Assembly: GCF_900110875.1 (NCBI RefSeq)
Contig: NZ_FOFM01000004.1
Coordinates: 285,423-349,422 of the forward strand
DNA from: Pseudovibrio axinellae
GTDB lineage: Bacteria; Pseudomonadota; Alphaproteobacteria; Rhizobiales; Stappiaceae
Reading direction: 5' to 3'
Length of the DNA: 64,000 nt
In this document: positions 21,574-29,593 of the stretch, piece after piece
Layout: every line of letters begins with the position of its first letter
Numbering within the stretch: the first letter of the stretch is position 1
Program-made: the position numbers and the translations under genes
Notes under the pieces: model-generated
Database searches by the model: none
What the model was told of the DNA's origin: nothing
What the model saw: only the letters and a program-made list of their open reading frames with translations

Positions 21574-22304
21574 TGAATAAACCAACAAAACCGGTGGAAG
21601 GCGTGTCTCTGAACGGCGAGGAGCGTGTTCCTGTATTGAGTCTGCAAGGCGTTTCCAGAAGTTTTGATGAGGGTGCGAGTAAACTTGAAATCTTAAAGGG
21701 CGCAGACCTGAACCTTTATGAAGGGGAGATGGTTGCCCTTGTTGCGCCTTCTGGTGCCGGAAAATCAACACTGATGCACCTTGCTGGCCTGCTTGAAAAA
21801 CCGCAGAGTGGCGAAATCATGATTGGTGGGCGGGAATGTTCCAAGCTCAACGATGAAGCGCGCACTGCTATTCGGCGCACAGATATTGGATTTGTTTATC
21901 AGTTTCATCAGCTCCTTCCTGAATTTACTGCTTTGGAAAATATTGCGTTGCCGCAGATGATTTGCGGGTTGAAGCGCAAGGATGCAGAAGAGCGGGCGCG
22001 GCAGTTGCTCTCATATATGCGGTTGACGGATCGCGAGACACATCGCCCGGCAGAGCTGTCTGGTGGTGAACAGCAGCGTGTCGCGATTGCTCGCGCAGTT
22101 GCAAATGCCCCTCGTGTTCTGCTTGCCGATGAGCCAACCGGCAATTTGGACCCCAAAACATCGCAGTATGTGTTTGAGGCGCTTACTGCGTTGGTGCGTG
22201 CCTCAGGAGTTGCTGCACTGCTTGCGACGCATAACCTTGATATCGCCAAGCAAATGGACCGGCGAATAACGCTCAAAGACGGCAAGGTTGTCGAGCTTCC
22301 ATAA
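21570..22304 (+). CDS. lolD: Lipoprotein-releasing system ATP-binding protein
   Basis: LolD is the ATPase of the LolCDE lipoprotein sorting system. The Walker A motif is APSGAGKST (residues 59-67), the ABC signature LSGGEQQR is near residue 164, and Walker B with the D-loop is [12 protein letters not shown]. The ATGA overlap with lolC shows coupling. A strong terminator follows 9 bp after the stop, which closes the operon. Confidence 0.97.
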   Translation: MMNKPTKPVEGVSLNGEERVPVLSLQGVSRSFDEGASKLEILKGADLNLYEGEMVALVAPSGAGKSTLMHLAGLLEKPQSGEIMIGGRECSKLNDEARTAIRRTDIGFVYQFHQLLPEFTALENIALPQMICGLKRKDAEERARQLLSYMRLTDRETHRPAELSGGEQQRVAIARAVANAPRVLLADEPTGNLDPKTSQYVFEALTALVRASGVAALLATHNLDIAKQMDRRITLKDGKVVELP

Positions 22305-22313
22305 TGTTTCAAG

Positions 22314-22342
22314 TGCCAGCGATGTCCTCGCTGGCATTTTTG
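22314..22342 (+). terminator. Terminator after lolD
   Basis: TGCCAGCGA (22314-22322) and TCGCTGGCA (22328-22336) form a perfect 9-bp stem with a 5-nt loop, followed by TTTTTG. Confidence 0.9.
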
Positions 22343-22577
22343 TATTTTGACAATGTTCTCCCATATTTCTCCTCGCCATTGACCAATGTAAAGCGCATTC
22401 GCTATGGGCTGCCGCGCGTAATTCCCCAGAAGTATTAACGCAAATGAATCAGTTAACTGTTTGACTTGAAAGGCTGAAATTCTCGGCCATTAGTGGTTGG
22501 CGTTTGCCTGTCTTGCTTACATAAACAGATCATTAACCAACCGGACAACTGGGCTATTTTGGGGGTTGTGTGAAATA
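22343..22577. other. Intergenic stretch between lolD and the SOS box
   Basis: No gene, tRNA or strong hairpin was recognised. It is A+T rich with scattered TTAA words, but none has the 7-bp spacing of a full CtrA site. Confidence 0.4.
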
Positions 22578-22592
22578 GAACATTTGTGGAAC
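22578..22592 (-). promoter_or_regulatory. LexA box upstream of a 33-codon frame and dnaE
   Basis: GAAC-N7-GAAC on the plus strand is GTTC-N7-GTTC on the minus strand, the exact alphaproteobacterial LexA operator. A possible -35/-10 pair overlaps or flanks it (TTGTGG 22585-22590, TAGTGT 22608-22613, 17-bp spacer). The same element type is present at lexA itself. Confidence 0.75.
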
Positions 22593-22633
22593 ATAGCATG
22601 TACAAATAGTGTTCAAATTAGTGGGTGTTCATT

Positions 22634-22735
22634 ATGGCATATATTCTGCGCGAAGCTGCTGCATTCGGTTCTGTTGTCCTTTTTGGTAGCAGTTGTTTGA
22701 TCTGGGGAGAGGCTTTGACGCGTATCTTGCCCTAG
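22634..22735 (+). CDS. Candidate SOS-induced 33-residue membrane peptide (SidA-like)
   Basis: The frame encodes 33 residues, MAYILREAAAFGSVVLFGSS at the start, then a hydrophobic stretch ending in a short polar tail (TRILP). It has one likely membrane helix, about residues 9-25. It starts 42 bp after a LexA box. Caulobacter SidA, a LexA-controlled cell division inhibitor of about 29 residues with one membrane helix, is the closest known design; I cannot show sequence homology. No strong ribosome binding site is seen, only GTGGG about 8 bases upstream. The box could instead serve dnaE. Confidence 0.45.
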   Translation: MAYILREAAAFGSVVLFGSSCLIWGEALTRILP

Positions 22736-22880
22736 GCTTTATACTGCGCGTTAAAGGGGAGAACCTTTGGGAAACTCGGGATAACCGACCTTCCATTTTT
22801 TTCCAGAATTGCATTTTGCTTTAGGCTCCTCCAAATGAGGTGTTACTGTCGCTCATATTCAGCGAACTAAAAGGTTCAAG

Positions 22881-25800
22881 ATGTCATCTCCAGGCTTTGT
22901 CCATCTTCGCGTTCATTCTGCATTTTCTTTGCTGGAAGGGGCTTTGCCCATAGGCAAGCTGATTGATCTTGCGTCCAAGGATGAGCAACCTGCTCTTGCA
23001 ATTACCGATAGCGGGAACCTTTTTGGGGCTCTGGAGTTTTCGGAAAAAGCGTTTGGCTCTGGGCTGCAGCCCATTGTCGGGTGTCAGGTTTGCGTTAATT
23101 TTGGTGACCAGCCTGACGCTGTTGGGGATGAAGCTGTCAGTGACTTGGTGCTTCTGGCAGTCAACGAACAAGGCTACGAAAACCTGATGGACCTTGTGTC
23201 CCGCGCATTTTTGGACACCGAGCCGGGTCTTAAGGCGAGTGTGCCTCTTGCCCGCGTGCTGGATAAATCCGCGGGTGTGATTGCGTTGACAGGTGCTAGC
23301 GAAGGGCCCATCAACTCACTGTTGCTTGAAGGTGAAGGCGCGCTCGCAAAGTCCCGTTTGGAAGTTTTGAAGGGTGTGTTTGGGGATCGCCTTTATGTGG
23401 AGCTGCAGCGCCACAATATGAAAGGTGAGGAAGATGTTGAGGCCGAGCTCCTTAACCTTGCCTATGCTTTAAGTATCCCCATTGTTGCGACCAATGAATC
23501 ATTTTTTCCCAATCCTGATGATTATGAGGCACATGATGCTCTCATTGCGATCTCAGAAGGGCGTGTGATTGTTGAGACTGATCGACGGCAGTTGACGCCG
23601 GACCATTGCTTTAAAACACGCCAGCAAATGATGGAGCTGTTTTCTGACCTACCGGAAGCGTTGGAGAATTCGGTCAATATTGCACGCCGGTGTCATTATC
23701 GGCCACTGAAACGAGCACCTATTTTGCCCCGATTTGCAGGTGCTGATGCAGATGGCGAGGAGGCTGAGCGCGCTGAATCAGATGAGTTGACCCGTCAGGC
23801 GAAAGAGGGGCTGCGTGCACGTTTAGACCTGCACGGACTTGCGCCTGACCTTGAAGAAAAAGATTACTGGGACCGGTTGGATTACGAGCTGGGCATCATC
23901 ATTCGGATGAAATTCCCAGGTTACTTCCTGATCGTTGCTGACTTTATTAAGTGGGCAAAAGGGCAGGATATCCCGGTGGGCCCTGGTCGTGGCTCTGGTG
24001 CTGGTTCGCTTGTTGCCTGGTCTTTGACCATTACCGACCTGGATCCGATGCGGTTCTCATTGCTGTTTGAACGTTTTCTGAATCCAGACCGCGTTTCCAT
24101 GCCGGATTTTGATATCGATTTTTGCCAGAATAGGCGAGAAGAGGTGATCCGTTATGTTCAGCGCAAGTATGGCCGCGAGCAGGTTGCGCAGATCATTACC
24201 TTTGGAACGTTGCAGGCCAAGGCTGTGCTGCGCGATGTGGGGCGTGTCTTGCAGATGCCCTATGGCCAGGTGGATCGTCTTAGTAAGCTTGTTCCAGGCA
24301 ACCCCGCTAACCCTGTGACTTTGAGCGAGGCGCTTGAACAAGAGCCGCGATTGCGCGAAGCGACAAAGCAGGAGGAGGTGGTTGATCGCCTCTTGAAGAT
24401 GGCGCAAAAGCTGGAAGGGCTTTATCGTCACGCTTCAACCCACGCGGCAGGTGTTGTTATCGGGGACCGCCCGTTAGAACAGCTTGTCCCACTGTACCGC
24501 GATCCGCGTTCCGACATGCCTGTCGCGCAGTTCAATATGAAGTGGGTGGAGGCTGCCGGTCTTGTTAAGTTTGACTTTCTTGGCCTGAAAACACTTACGG
24601 TTATTGATACAGCTGTGGCGCATATCAAAAAGCGTGGTATCAACGTAAAGATTGAAGAAATCCCGATTGATGACCCTGCAACTTATAAGCTGCTTGCCGC
24701 CAGTGAGACCGTTGGCGTGTTCCAGCTGGAAAGTCAGGGCATGCGGCGGGCGATTGCTGGGATGCGGCCTGACAGGTTTGAGGATATTATTGCGTTGGTG
24801 GCGCTGTACCGGCCCGGCCCAATGGATAATATTCCAATCTACAACGCTGTTAAACATGGAGAGCAAGAGCCGGACTACCTTCACCCGCTTCTTGAACCTA
24901 TCCTGACTGAAACGAACGGCATTATCGTTTATCAGGAACAGGTGATGCAGATCGCCCAGGTGTTGTCTGGCTACTCCCTTGGTGAAGCGGATTTGCTGCG
25001 CCGTGCGATGGGTAAAAAGATTGCCGCTGAAATGGAAATTCAGAGGGCGCGGTTTGTGGAAGGGGCCGTTGCGCAAGAGGTCAATAAAGATCAGGCCGGA
25101 ATGATCTACGACCTTGTTGCTAAGTTTGCAAACTACGGCTTCAACAAATCTCACGCGGCAGCCTATGCGCTGGTGGCCTATCAAACAGCTTGGTTAAAGG
25201 CGAACTATCCGGTTGAGTTTCTCGCTGGCATCATGACGCTCGACCTTGGAAATACAGATAAGCTCAGTGATTTTCGCCAGGAAGCTCTGCGTATGGGCAT
25301 TGAGGTTGTGCCCCCTTCAGTCAATAAATCTGGTGTGCATTTTGATGTTCTAGATGGAAAGATTGTCTACGCCATGGGGGCGATTAAGGGTGTCGGTGAG
25401 CAAGCGGTTGAGCATATCGTAGAGGTGCGCGGGGACAAGCCTTTTGCTGACATGGCTGACTTTGCAACGCGCATCAGTCCTAAGGTTCTTAATAAGCGTA
25501 CTATCGAAAACCTTATTGCTGCAGGCGCTTTTGATGAAATGAACGCCAACCGTGCACAGTTGCTGGATGGTCTGGAGCGCATTGTTGGTATGGCGCAGCG
25601 TACGGAGGAGAATAAAACCTCTGGGCAAAATGACTTTTTTGGCGGAGATAGTGCGCCTGAGCCGCTCATTCTCAACCCTACTGATCCGTGGCTTCCATCT
25701 GAGCGTTTGCAAAAAGAGTATGCTGCGGTTGGGTTTTATATTTCTGCCCATCCGCTTGATGAATATCACAACTTGTTCACCAAGTTGCGCGTGCAGCTTT

Positions 25801-26315
25801 GGAAGGACTTTGAGCGATCAGTCAAAGCAGGCTCTTCTGCCGGGCGTTTGGCTGGGACTGTAACTGCAAAACAAGAGCGCAAGACCCGTACCGGGAACCA
25901 AATGGGTATTGTGCGAATTTCAGATCCGACAGGGCAATACGAAGCAGTTCTTTTTTCTGAGACGCTTAATCAGTGTCGTGATTTGCTTGAGCCGGGGCAA
26001 TCTGTTGTGCTGCTCGTTCAAGCTGACATGCGCGATGATGAAGTGAGTGTGCGTATTTCTCAGGTGGAACCATTGGAGAAGGTGGCTGGCAGGGTGCATC
26101 GGACCTTGCGGGTCTTCCTTAATTCAGATGAGCCGATACAAAGTCTGAAGCGCCAGTTGCGCCGGGGGGGCGATGGCGAGGTGAGCTGCGTTGTACTGTT
26201 GGATAACGGTCAGCGCGAAGTGGAGGTCAAACTTCCGGGCAACTATCAGCTCTCGCCACAACTTTCTGGCGCGTTGAAGACACTGCCAGGTGTGATGGAC
26301 GTTCAGATGTCTTAG
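22881..26315 (+). CDS. dnaE: DNA polymerase III alpha subunit
   Basis: DnaE is the replicative polymerase subunit. The 1144-residue protein begins with a PHP domain (FVHLRVHSAFSLLEGALP). It has the polymerase motifs PGRGSGAGSLVAW and PDFDIDFCQNRRE near residue 407, which carry catalytic aspartates. It ends with helix-hairpin-helix and OB-fold regions. Position after lolD rather than in an imuA-imuB-dnaE2 cassette, and the length, identify it as DnaE1. An AAGG sequence precedes the ATG. A LexA box lies about 290 bp upstream. Its last 145 bp have a diverged second copy 1.1 kb downstream. Confidence 0.97.
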   Translation: MSSPGFVHLRVHSAFSLLEGALPIGKLIDLASKDEQPALAITDSGNLFGALEFSEKAFGSGLQPIVGCQVCVNFGDQPDAVGDEAVSDLVLLAVNEQGYENLMDLVSRAFLDTEPGLKASVPLARVLDKSAGVIALTGASEGPINSLLLEGEGALAKSRLEVLKGVFGDRLYVELQRHNMKGEEDVEAELLNLAYALSIPIVATNESFFPNPDDYEAHDALIAISEGRVIVETDRRQLTPDHCFKTRQQMMELFSDLPEALENSVNIARRCHYRPLKRAPILPRFAGADADGEEAERAESDELTRQAKEGLRARLDLHGLAPDLEEKDYWDRLDYELGIIIRMKFPGYFLIVADFIKWAKGQDIPVGPGRGSGAGSLVAWSLTITDLDPMRFSLLFERFLNPDRVSMPDFDIDFCQNRREEVIRYVQRKYGREQVAQIITFGTLQAKAVLRDVGRVLQMPYGQVDRLSKLVPGNPANPVTLSEALEQEPRLREATKQEEVVDRLLKMAQKLEGLYRHASTHAAGVVIGDRPLEQLVPLYRDPRSDMPVAQFNMKWVEAAGLVKFDFLGLKTLTVIDTAVAHIKKRGINVKIEEIPIDDPATYKLLAASETVGVFQLESQGMRRAIAGMRPDRFEDIIALVALYRPGPMDNIPIYNAVKHGEQEPDYLHPLLEPILTETNGIIVYQEQVMQIAQVLSGYSLGEADLLRRAMGKKIAAEMEIQRARFVEGAVAQEVNKDQAGMIYDLVAKFANYGFNKSHAAAYALVAYQTAWLKANYPVEFLAGIMTLDLGNTDKLSDFRQEALRMGIEVVPPSVNKSGVHFDVLDGKIVYAMGAIKGVGEQAVEHIVEVRGDKPFADMADFATRISPKVLNKRTIENLIAAGAFDEMNANRAQLLDGLERIVGMAQRTEENKTSGQNDFFGGDSAPEPLILNPTDPWLPSERLQKEYAAVGFYISAHPLDEYHNLFTKLRVQLWKDFERSVKAGSSAGRLAGTVTAKQERKTRTGNQMGIVRISDPTGQYEAVLFSETLNQCRDLLEPGQSVVLLVQADMRDDEVSVRISQVEPLEKVAGRVHRTLRVFLNSDEPIQSLKRQLRRGGDGEVSCVVLLDNGQREVEVKLPGNYQLSPQLSGALKTLPGVMDVQMS

Positions 26316-26337
26316 TCTGCTTCGGGATATGCAAAAA

Positions 26338-26372
26338 AGAACCCCGCTGAAGATGTTCGGCGGGGTTTGCTA
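26338..26372. terminator. Bidirectional terminator between dnaE and the lipoprotein gene
   Basis: AACCCCGC (26340-26347) pairs with GCGGGGTT (26360-26367). On the minus strand it is followed by a CTTTTTT tract; on the plus strand by TTTGCTATTTT. It therefore serves both convergent genes. Confidence 0.85.
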
Positions 26373-26420
26373 TTTTAGGGCATGTTGCGTTTATTGGTGT
26401 TCATGCTAACTGCACCGACA

Positions 26421-27107
26421 CTAAAAGATCTTCTGGATGACCTGTTCAGCGCAGGCGTAGCCAAGGTTTCTGGCGAAGCGGTCTACGCGCCTTTGTCCTT
26501 GCTCAGCCAGATCAGTTAAATCGGCATGATCAATAACGTTGCAGGTTGAGGCAGCGAGGATTTTGCCATCCTTGGCGGAAACCAGGAGTGCGCGTCCGCG
26601 GTAACGGTAAGAGAGATTTGCGAACCAGCCTGCGCCCTGCATTTCTGACTGATAGATGACTGTTGATACATCCAAGTAATAACCAGAGTAACCGGTTTCT
26701 CTGGCGAGCTTTGTAAGAGCTTTTGCGCGTTTTTCCTCGCTGATGGTCGGTTTGCTATATGGGCCCTTGATCGTGCCCTTAAAGCGGAACTTGTGGGTGC
26801 TCTGCAGATATTTGGTCAACCGGTCGCGCATGGCGGTTTGAGGATCGTGTTTGGCTGCGGGAATGGAGGCCATCTCGCCATAGGCGCCAGAGGCTGCATT
26901 CATGGCTGTGGTTACAACAATACCCAGCAGGCCATGCTGGACGCCATGGGTGTTGAAGTGGTCTTCTCTCACATGTCGGTTTTTGACGGGCTTCACAGAG
27001 GATTTGGAGATCGTCTTTGCATCAATGTCCGAAAGCTTGACGGTTTTGGCGCAGCCGCCCAATGTCAAAGTCACAAGCGCTGCTACTATCAGTTTGTTTA
27101 GTGCCAT
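26421..27107 (-). CDS. Predicted lipoprotein of unknown function
   Basis: The 228-residue protein starts with a type II signal peptide: a short positive end, hydrophobic core and lipobox LGGC with the lipidated cysteine at residue 19. I do not recognise the mature domain. It contains a histidine-rich segment (NRHVREDHFNTHGVQHG) near residues 43-60 and a predicted beta-rich C-terminal half with GYSGYYLDVSTVIYQSE. It is monocistronic and convergent with dnaE. It is flanked on one side by the true dnaE tail and on the other by a diverged copy of that tail, which suggests it came in with a recombination event. Confidence 0.8.
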   Translation of the reverse strand: MALNKLIVAALVTLTLGGCAKTVKLSDIDAKTISKSSVKPVKNRHVREDHFNTHGVQHGLLGIVVTTAMNAASGAYGEMASIPAAKHDPQTAMRDRLTKYLQSTHKFRFKGTIKGPYSKPTISEEKRAKALTKLARETGYSGYYLDVSTVIYQSEMQGAGWFANLSYRYRGRALLVSAKDGKILAASTCNVIDHADLTDLAEQGQRRVDRFARNLGYACAEQVIQKIF

Positions 27108-27260
27108 TTTAAAATATGCCCGAATTGAGTCTTTTTGTTGTTAATTTGTTAATCATGGTTTTTTCAAAAAATATAATGTGTAATGCGCATACCCACAGTT
27201 TGATTTAGCAGCTGGTTGCTGCGGTTAAAGCGGTAAAATTCTAAGTTGCGTAAACAGAGC

Positions 27261-27450
27261 CGAATGGCGAGATGAGTTGCGTTGTGCTGTTGGATAACGG
27301 TCAGCGCGAAGTAGAGGTCAAATTTCCAGGCAATTATCAGCTCTCACCACAACTTTCTGGCGCGTTGAAGACACTGCCAGGTGTGATGGACGTGTAGATG
27401 TCTTAGGCTTTGGTTTGTGCAAGTTATTAAACAACCCCGCTGAATATATG
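27261..27450 (+). pseudogene. Diverged copy of the 3' end of dnaE and its terminator
   Basis: Bases 27261-27405 match dnaE 26171-26315 with about ten substitutions over the alignable part. Most differences are at third codon positions. A change near the end creates an early TAG (GTGTAG in place of GTTCAG). The downstream AACCCCGCTGAA...GGGTTTT region is a degraded version of the dnaE terminator. No start codon or promoter is attached. The copy is separated from the original by the lipoprotein gene. Confidence 0.88.
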
Positions 27451-27462
27451 CAGTGGGTTTTA

Positions 27463-27740
27463 CTAGGTCCGCTGACAGGTACTTTCCATAGCAACGATCA
27501 TGCTGAAAGACGGATTTTTCTCCTTGATAACGTACTCGCGGGTATTGTTGGCCAGTCGCCGCTCGTTCTGACACAACAGATAATGAGTATCGGCAAATAA
27601 CCGCCTCGTTCCCCATAAAATACCATGCAACCACCTTTATAAGTTGCGCGTGTATTGATAGCTCTACCATTGAGGGTGCTAATCTTGGTTTTCACATTGA
27701 CTGTTAGCTGACGGGAGCCTCTCACATCAACTGTGGGGAG
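27463..27740 (-). pseudogene. Probable frameshifted remnant of an unknown gene
   Basis: On the minus strand one frame gives a protein-like stretch, VKTKISTLNGRAINTRATYK and onward to YGERGGY (about 27725-27600). The frame one step over continues as ADTHYLLCQNERRLANN and on to a TAG at 27463-27465. Joining them across the TTATTT near 27598 gives one continuous protein-like sequence. No start codon is evident upstream, where the next plus-strand gene begins. I do not recognise the family. A sequencing error is an alternative. Confidence 0.4.
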
Positions 27741-27746
27741 ATTGAT

Positions 27747-28025
27747 ATGCGCTATGTTGAAGATAGGCCAAATACTGTTGTTAGAATTTTTTATATTGTT
27801 GGCATGATTATTATTGCCATATCCCTAATATCATTTGCAGTCGGCTTCATAGCCGCGATGGGATCGTATAACTTTTGGGCCGCTGTTACAGCTTTATTCT
27901 TTACCGCCGGTACAGGGATGATTACAGGTTTGGGTTTTATTGCGGCTGCGCAGATTTTGTATTTTCTTCGCAAGAATTATGAAGAACTCGAAGAGCAAAA
28001 CAGAATTCAAAGGCGGAAAGACTAA
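27747..28025 (+). CDS. Small two-helix membrane protein of unknown function
   Basis: The frame encodes 92 residues with two long hydrophobic segments (about 12-36 and 43-70) and a charged C-terminal tail (LRKNYEELEEQNRIQRRKD) that may form a short coiled coil. A GGGGAG ribosome binding site lies 6 bp before the ATG. I do not recognise a family. It is monocistronic and A+T richer than the surrounding core genes, which fits the accessory nature of this patch. Confidence 0.7.
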   Translation: MRYVEDRPNTVVRIFYIVGMIIIAISLISFAVGFIAAMGSYNFWAAVTALFFTAGTGMITGLGFIAAAQILYFLRKNYEELEEQNRIQRRKD

Positions 28026-28476
28026 GTCTCGGTATCTACCAGAGCAGTATTGGAAGTTGCAATATCAGGATTGTTCGATGCTTGTTGAATGAATTTTGAT
28101 TGCGTGTCGAATTTGAAATGTGAGGGTGCTGCGGGATATAGCTATTCAGGTGTGCTTGGTGGTTTGAGGGCGGAACTCTGCTAATGGACTTTCCTTCATT
28201 TCATCTTGTTAGATGGATGCGTTCATTACTATTTGGGCCTTGGCGCTAGGTAAGTCACGCTGAACACCATGAGTGTTAATGTTTTCTACCGAGATTTATC
28301 AGTTCCTGAGTGGAGTTGCTGAAGGTTTTGTGCTTGCGCTTGCGTCAGTCTCTAACAGTTTGGTTTCGCGTCTCGTTACTTCGGTCTAAGGAGTAAGCTT
28401 TCCGGTTGCATGACTGCGGGAAAGGGCGTCTGATTTGCTAATTCAAGCCTATATGTTGATCTTAAGTCTTGGGTGC
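28026..28476. other. Gap upstream of the rpsB promoter
   Basis: No gene of normal size is seen. A 36-codon frame at 28279-28389 (MFSTEIYQFLSGVAEGFVLA at the start) has a plausible hydrophobic-amphipathic composition but no clear ribosome binding site, so it is not called as a gene. A weak AACAC/GTGTT hairpin lies at about 28263-28277. Confidence 0.4.
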
Positions 28477-28505
28477 TTGATCTTCTTGAAAAGGGGTTCT
28501 ATAAG
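28477..28505 (+). promoter_or_regulatory. Predicted sigma-70-type promoter of the rpsB-tsf operon
   Basis: TTGATC (28477-28482) and TATAAG (28500-28505) are separated by 17 bp. The expected start near 28512 gives a leader of about 110 nt, which contains the structured element that follows. Confidence 0.6.
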
Positions 28506-28548
28506 CCCACCATCCCGCACGCAGGGCGGGGTTTGCCTACATGGTGAA

Positions 28549-28615
28549 CTCCATCCGGTTAGAGAGTTGCACGCAAGTGCTGCCCTGCGGAGGATTAAAC
28601 CGGAAAACTATGGAG
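28549..28615 (+). promoter_or_regulatory. Structured rpsB leader that pairs with the ribosome binding site
   Basis: CTCCATCCGGTT (28549-28560) pairs with AACCGG (28598-28603) and ATGGAG (28610-28615), with a 6-nt bulge. The ATGGAG arm is the rpsB Shine-Dalgarno sequence. Inside lies a GCAC-GCAA-GTGC hairpin with a GNRA loop (28569-28580). This is the form expected of an autoregulatory site for ribosomal protein S2, known from other bacteria; binding here is inferred. Confidence 0.6.
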
Positions 28616-28624
28616 AATAACGGC

Positions 28625-29425
28625 ATGGCATTGCCTGATTTTACTATGCGTCAGCTGCTTGAAGCTGGCGTCCATTTTGGTCACCAGAAGCACCGCTGGA
28701 ATCCAAAGATGAACAACTACATCTTTGGCGTTCGCAATAACATTCACATCCTTGATCTTGGTCAGACAGTTCCACTTCTGCACCAGGCTCTTAAAGCTGT
28801 GTCTGATACTGTTGCTGCTGGTGGTCGCGTTCTTTTGGTTGGCACCAAGCGCCAGGCTCAAGAAGCTGTTGCAGAAGCTGCTCGCAACTCTGCTCAGTAC
28901 TACGTGAACGCGCGTTGGCTCGGCGGCATGCTGACCAACTGGAAGACGATCTCTCAGTCCATTCAGCGTCTGCGTAAAGTTGAAGAACTGCTTGACGGTG
29001 GTGATGCAAACCGCATGACCAAGAAGGAGCGTTTGTTCCTTGACCGTGAGCGTCAGAAGCTTGAGCGTAACCTTGGCGGTATTAAAGACATGGGCGGTAT
29101 TCCCGACCTGATCTTTGTTATCGACACCAACCGTGAAGCAAATGCTATTCAGGAAGCTCGTCGTCTGGGCATTCCGGTTGCTGCGATCCTGGATTCCAAC
29201 TGTGATCCAGACGGCATCACTTACCCAGTTCCGGGTAACGATGATGCTGGTCGTGCAATTACCCTTTACACCGATCTGATCGCTCGCGCTGCTATTGACG
29301 GCATCGCACGCGCATCCGGTTCTATGGGTATCGATCTTGGCGAATCTGAAGAACTCCTTGAAGAGCCAGTTCTTGCTGAAGAAGCTGCTGTTGAAGCAGT
29401 TGTTGCTGACAAGAGCGAAGGCTAA
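28625..29425 (+). CDS. rpsB: Ribosomal protein S2
   Basis: S2 is a protein of the small ribosomal subunit. The true start is the ATG at 28625 ([21 protein letters not shown]), 9 bases after GGAG; the frame is open 28 codons further upstream but that part is the structured leader. The S2 signatures [14 protein letters not shown] and [25 protein letters not shown] are present. The 266-residue length with an acidic, Glu/Ala-rich tail is normal for Rhizobiales. tsf follows, after a strong hairpin. Confidence 0.98.
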   Translation: MALPDFTMRQLLEAGVHFGHQKHRWNPKMNNYIFGVRNNIHILDLGQTVPLLHQALKAVSDTVAAGGRVLLVGTKRQAQEAVAEAARNSAQYYVNARWLGGMLTNWKTISQSIQRLRKVEELLDGGDANRMTKKERLFLDRERQKLERNLGGIKDMGGIPDLIFVIDTNREANAIQEARRLGIPVAAILDSNCDPDGITYPVPGNDDAGRAITLYTDLIARAAIDGIARASGSMGIDLGESEELLEEPVLAEEAAVEAVVADKSEG

Positions 29426-29436
29426 GGCTTTCTTTT

Positions 29437-29460
29437 GGGAAGCGCATTTATGCGCTTCCC
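29437..29460 (+). terminator. Hairpin between rpsB and tsf (attenuator-like)
   Basis: GGGAAGCGCA and TGCGCTTCCC form a perfect 10-bp stem with a TTTA loop. No T-run follows, so partial termination or mRNA processing between S2 and EF-Ts is more likely than full termination. Confidence 0.6.
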
Positions 29461-29593
29461 CTCCAGTTTATATGTGGCCTTTCTCGCGAGATTCGCAGGA
29501 TTGCCGCTGTCGCTATGCGATCAATCGGATGGAGCCGTAGGGAAGTCGGTTTCCTCTGATTTTTTATGACACACTCCCGTCCATGAGGCTAAC

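Noticed and set aside
22497..22700. A 67-codon plus-strand frame covering the LexA box
   Set aside because: It spans the operator and promoter region and lacks a ribosome binding site; the 33-codon frame within the region fits better.
22881..26315. That dnaE is the damage-induced DnaE2
   Set aside because: There is no imuA or imuB neighbour, and the place after lolCD is that of the replicative DnaE1. The LexA box nearby is noted separately.
27139..27155. TTAA-TTTG-TTAA as a CtrA binding site
   Set aside because: The spacing is 4 bases and not 7, and the sequence is generally A+T rich.
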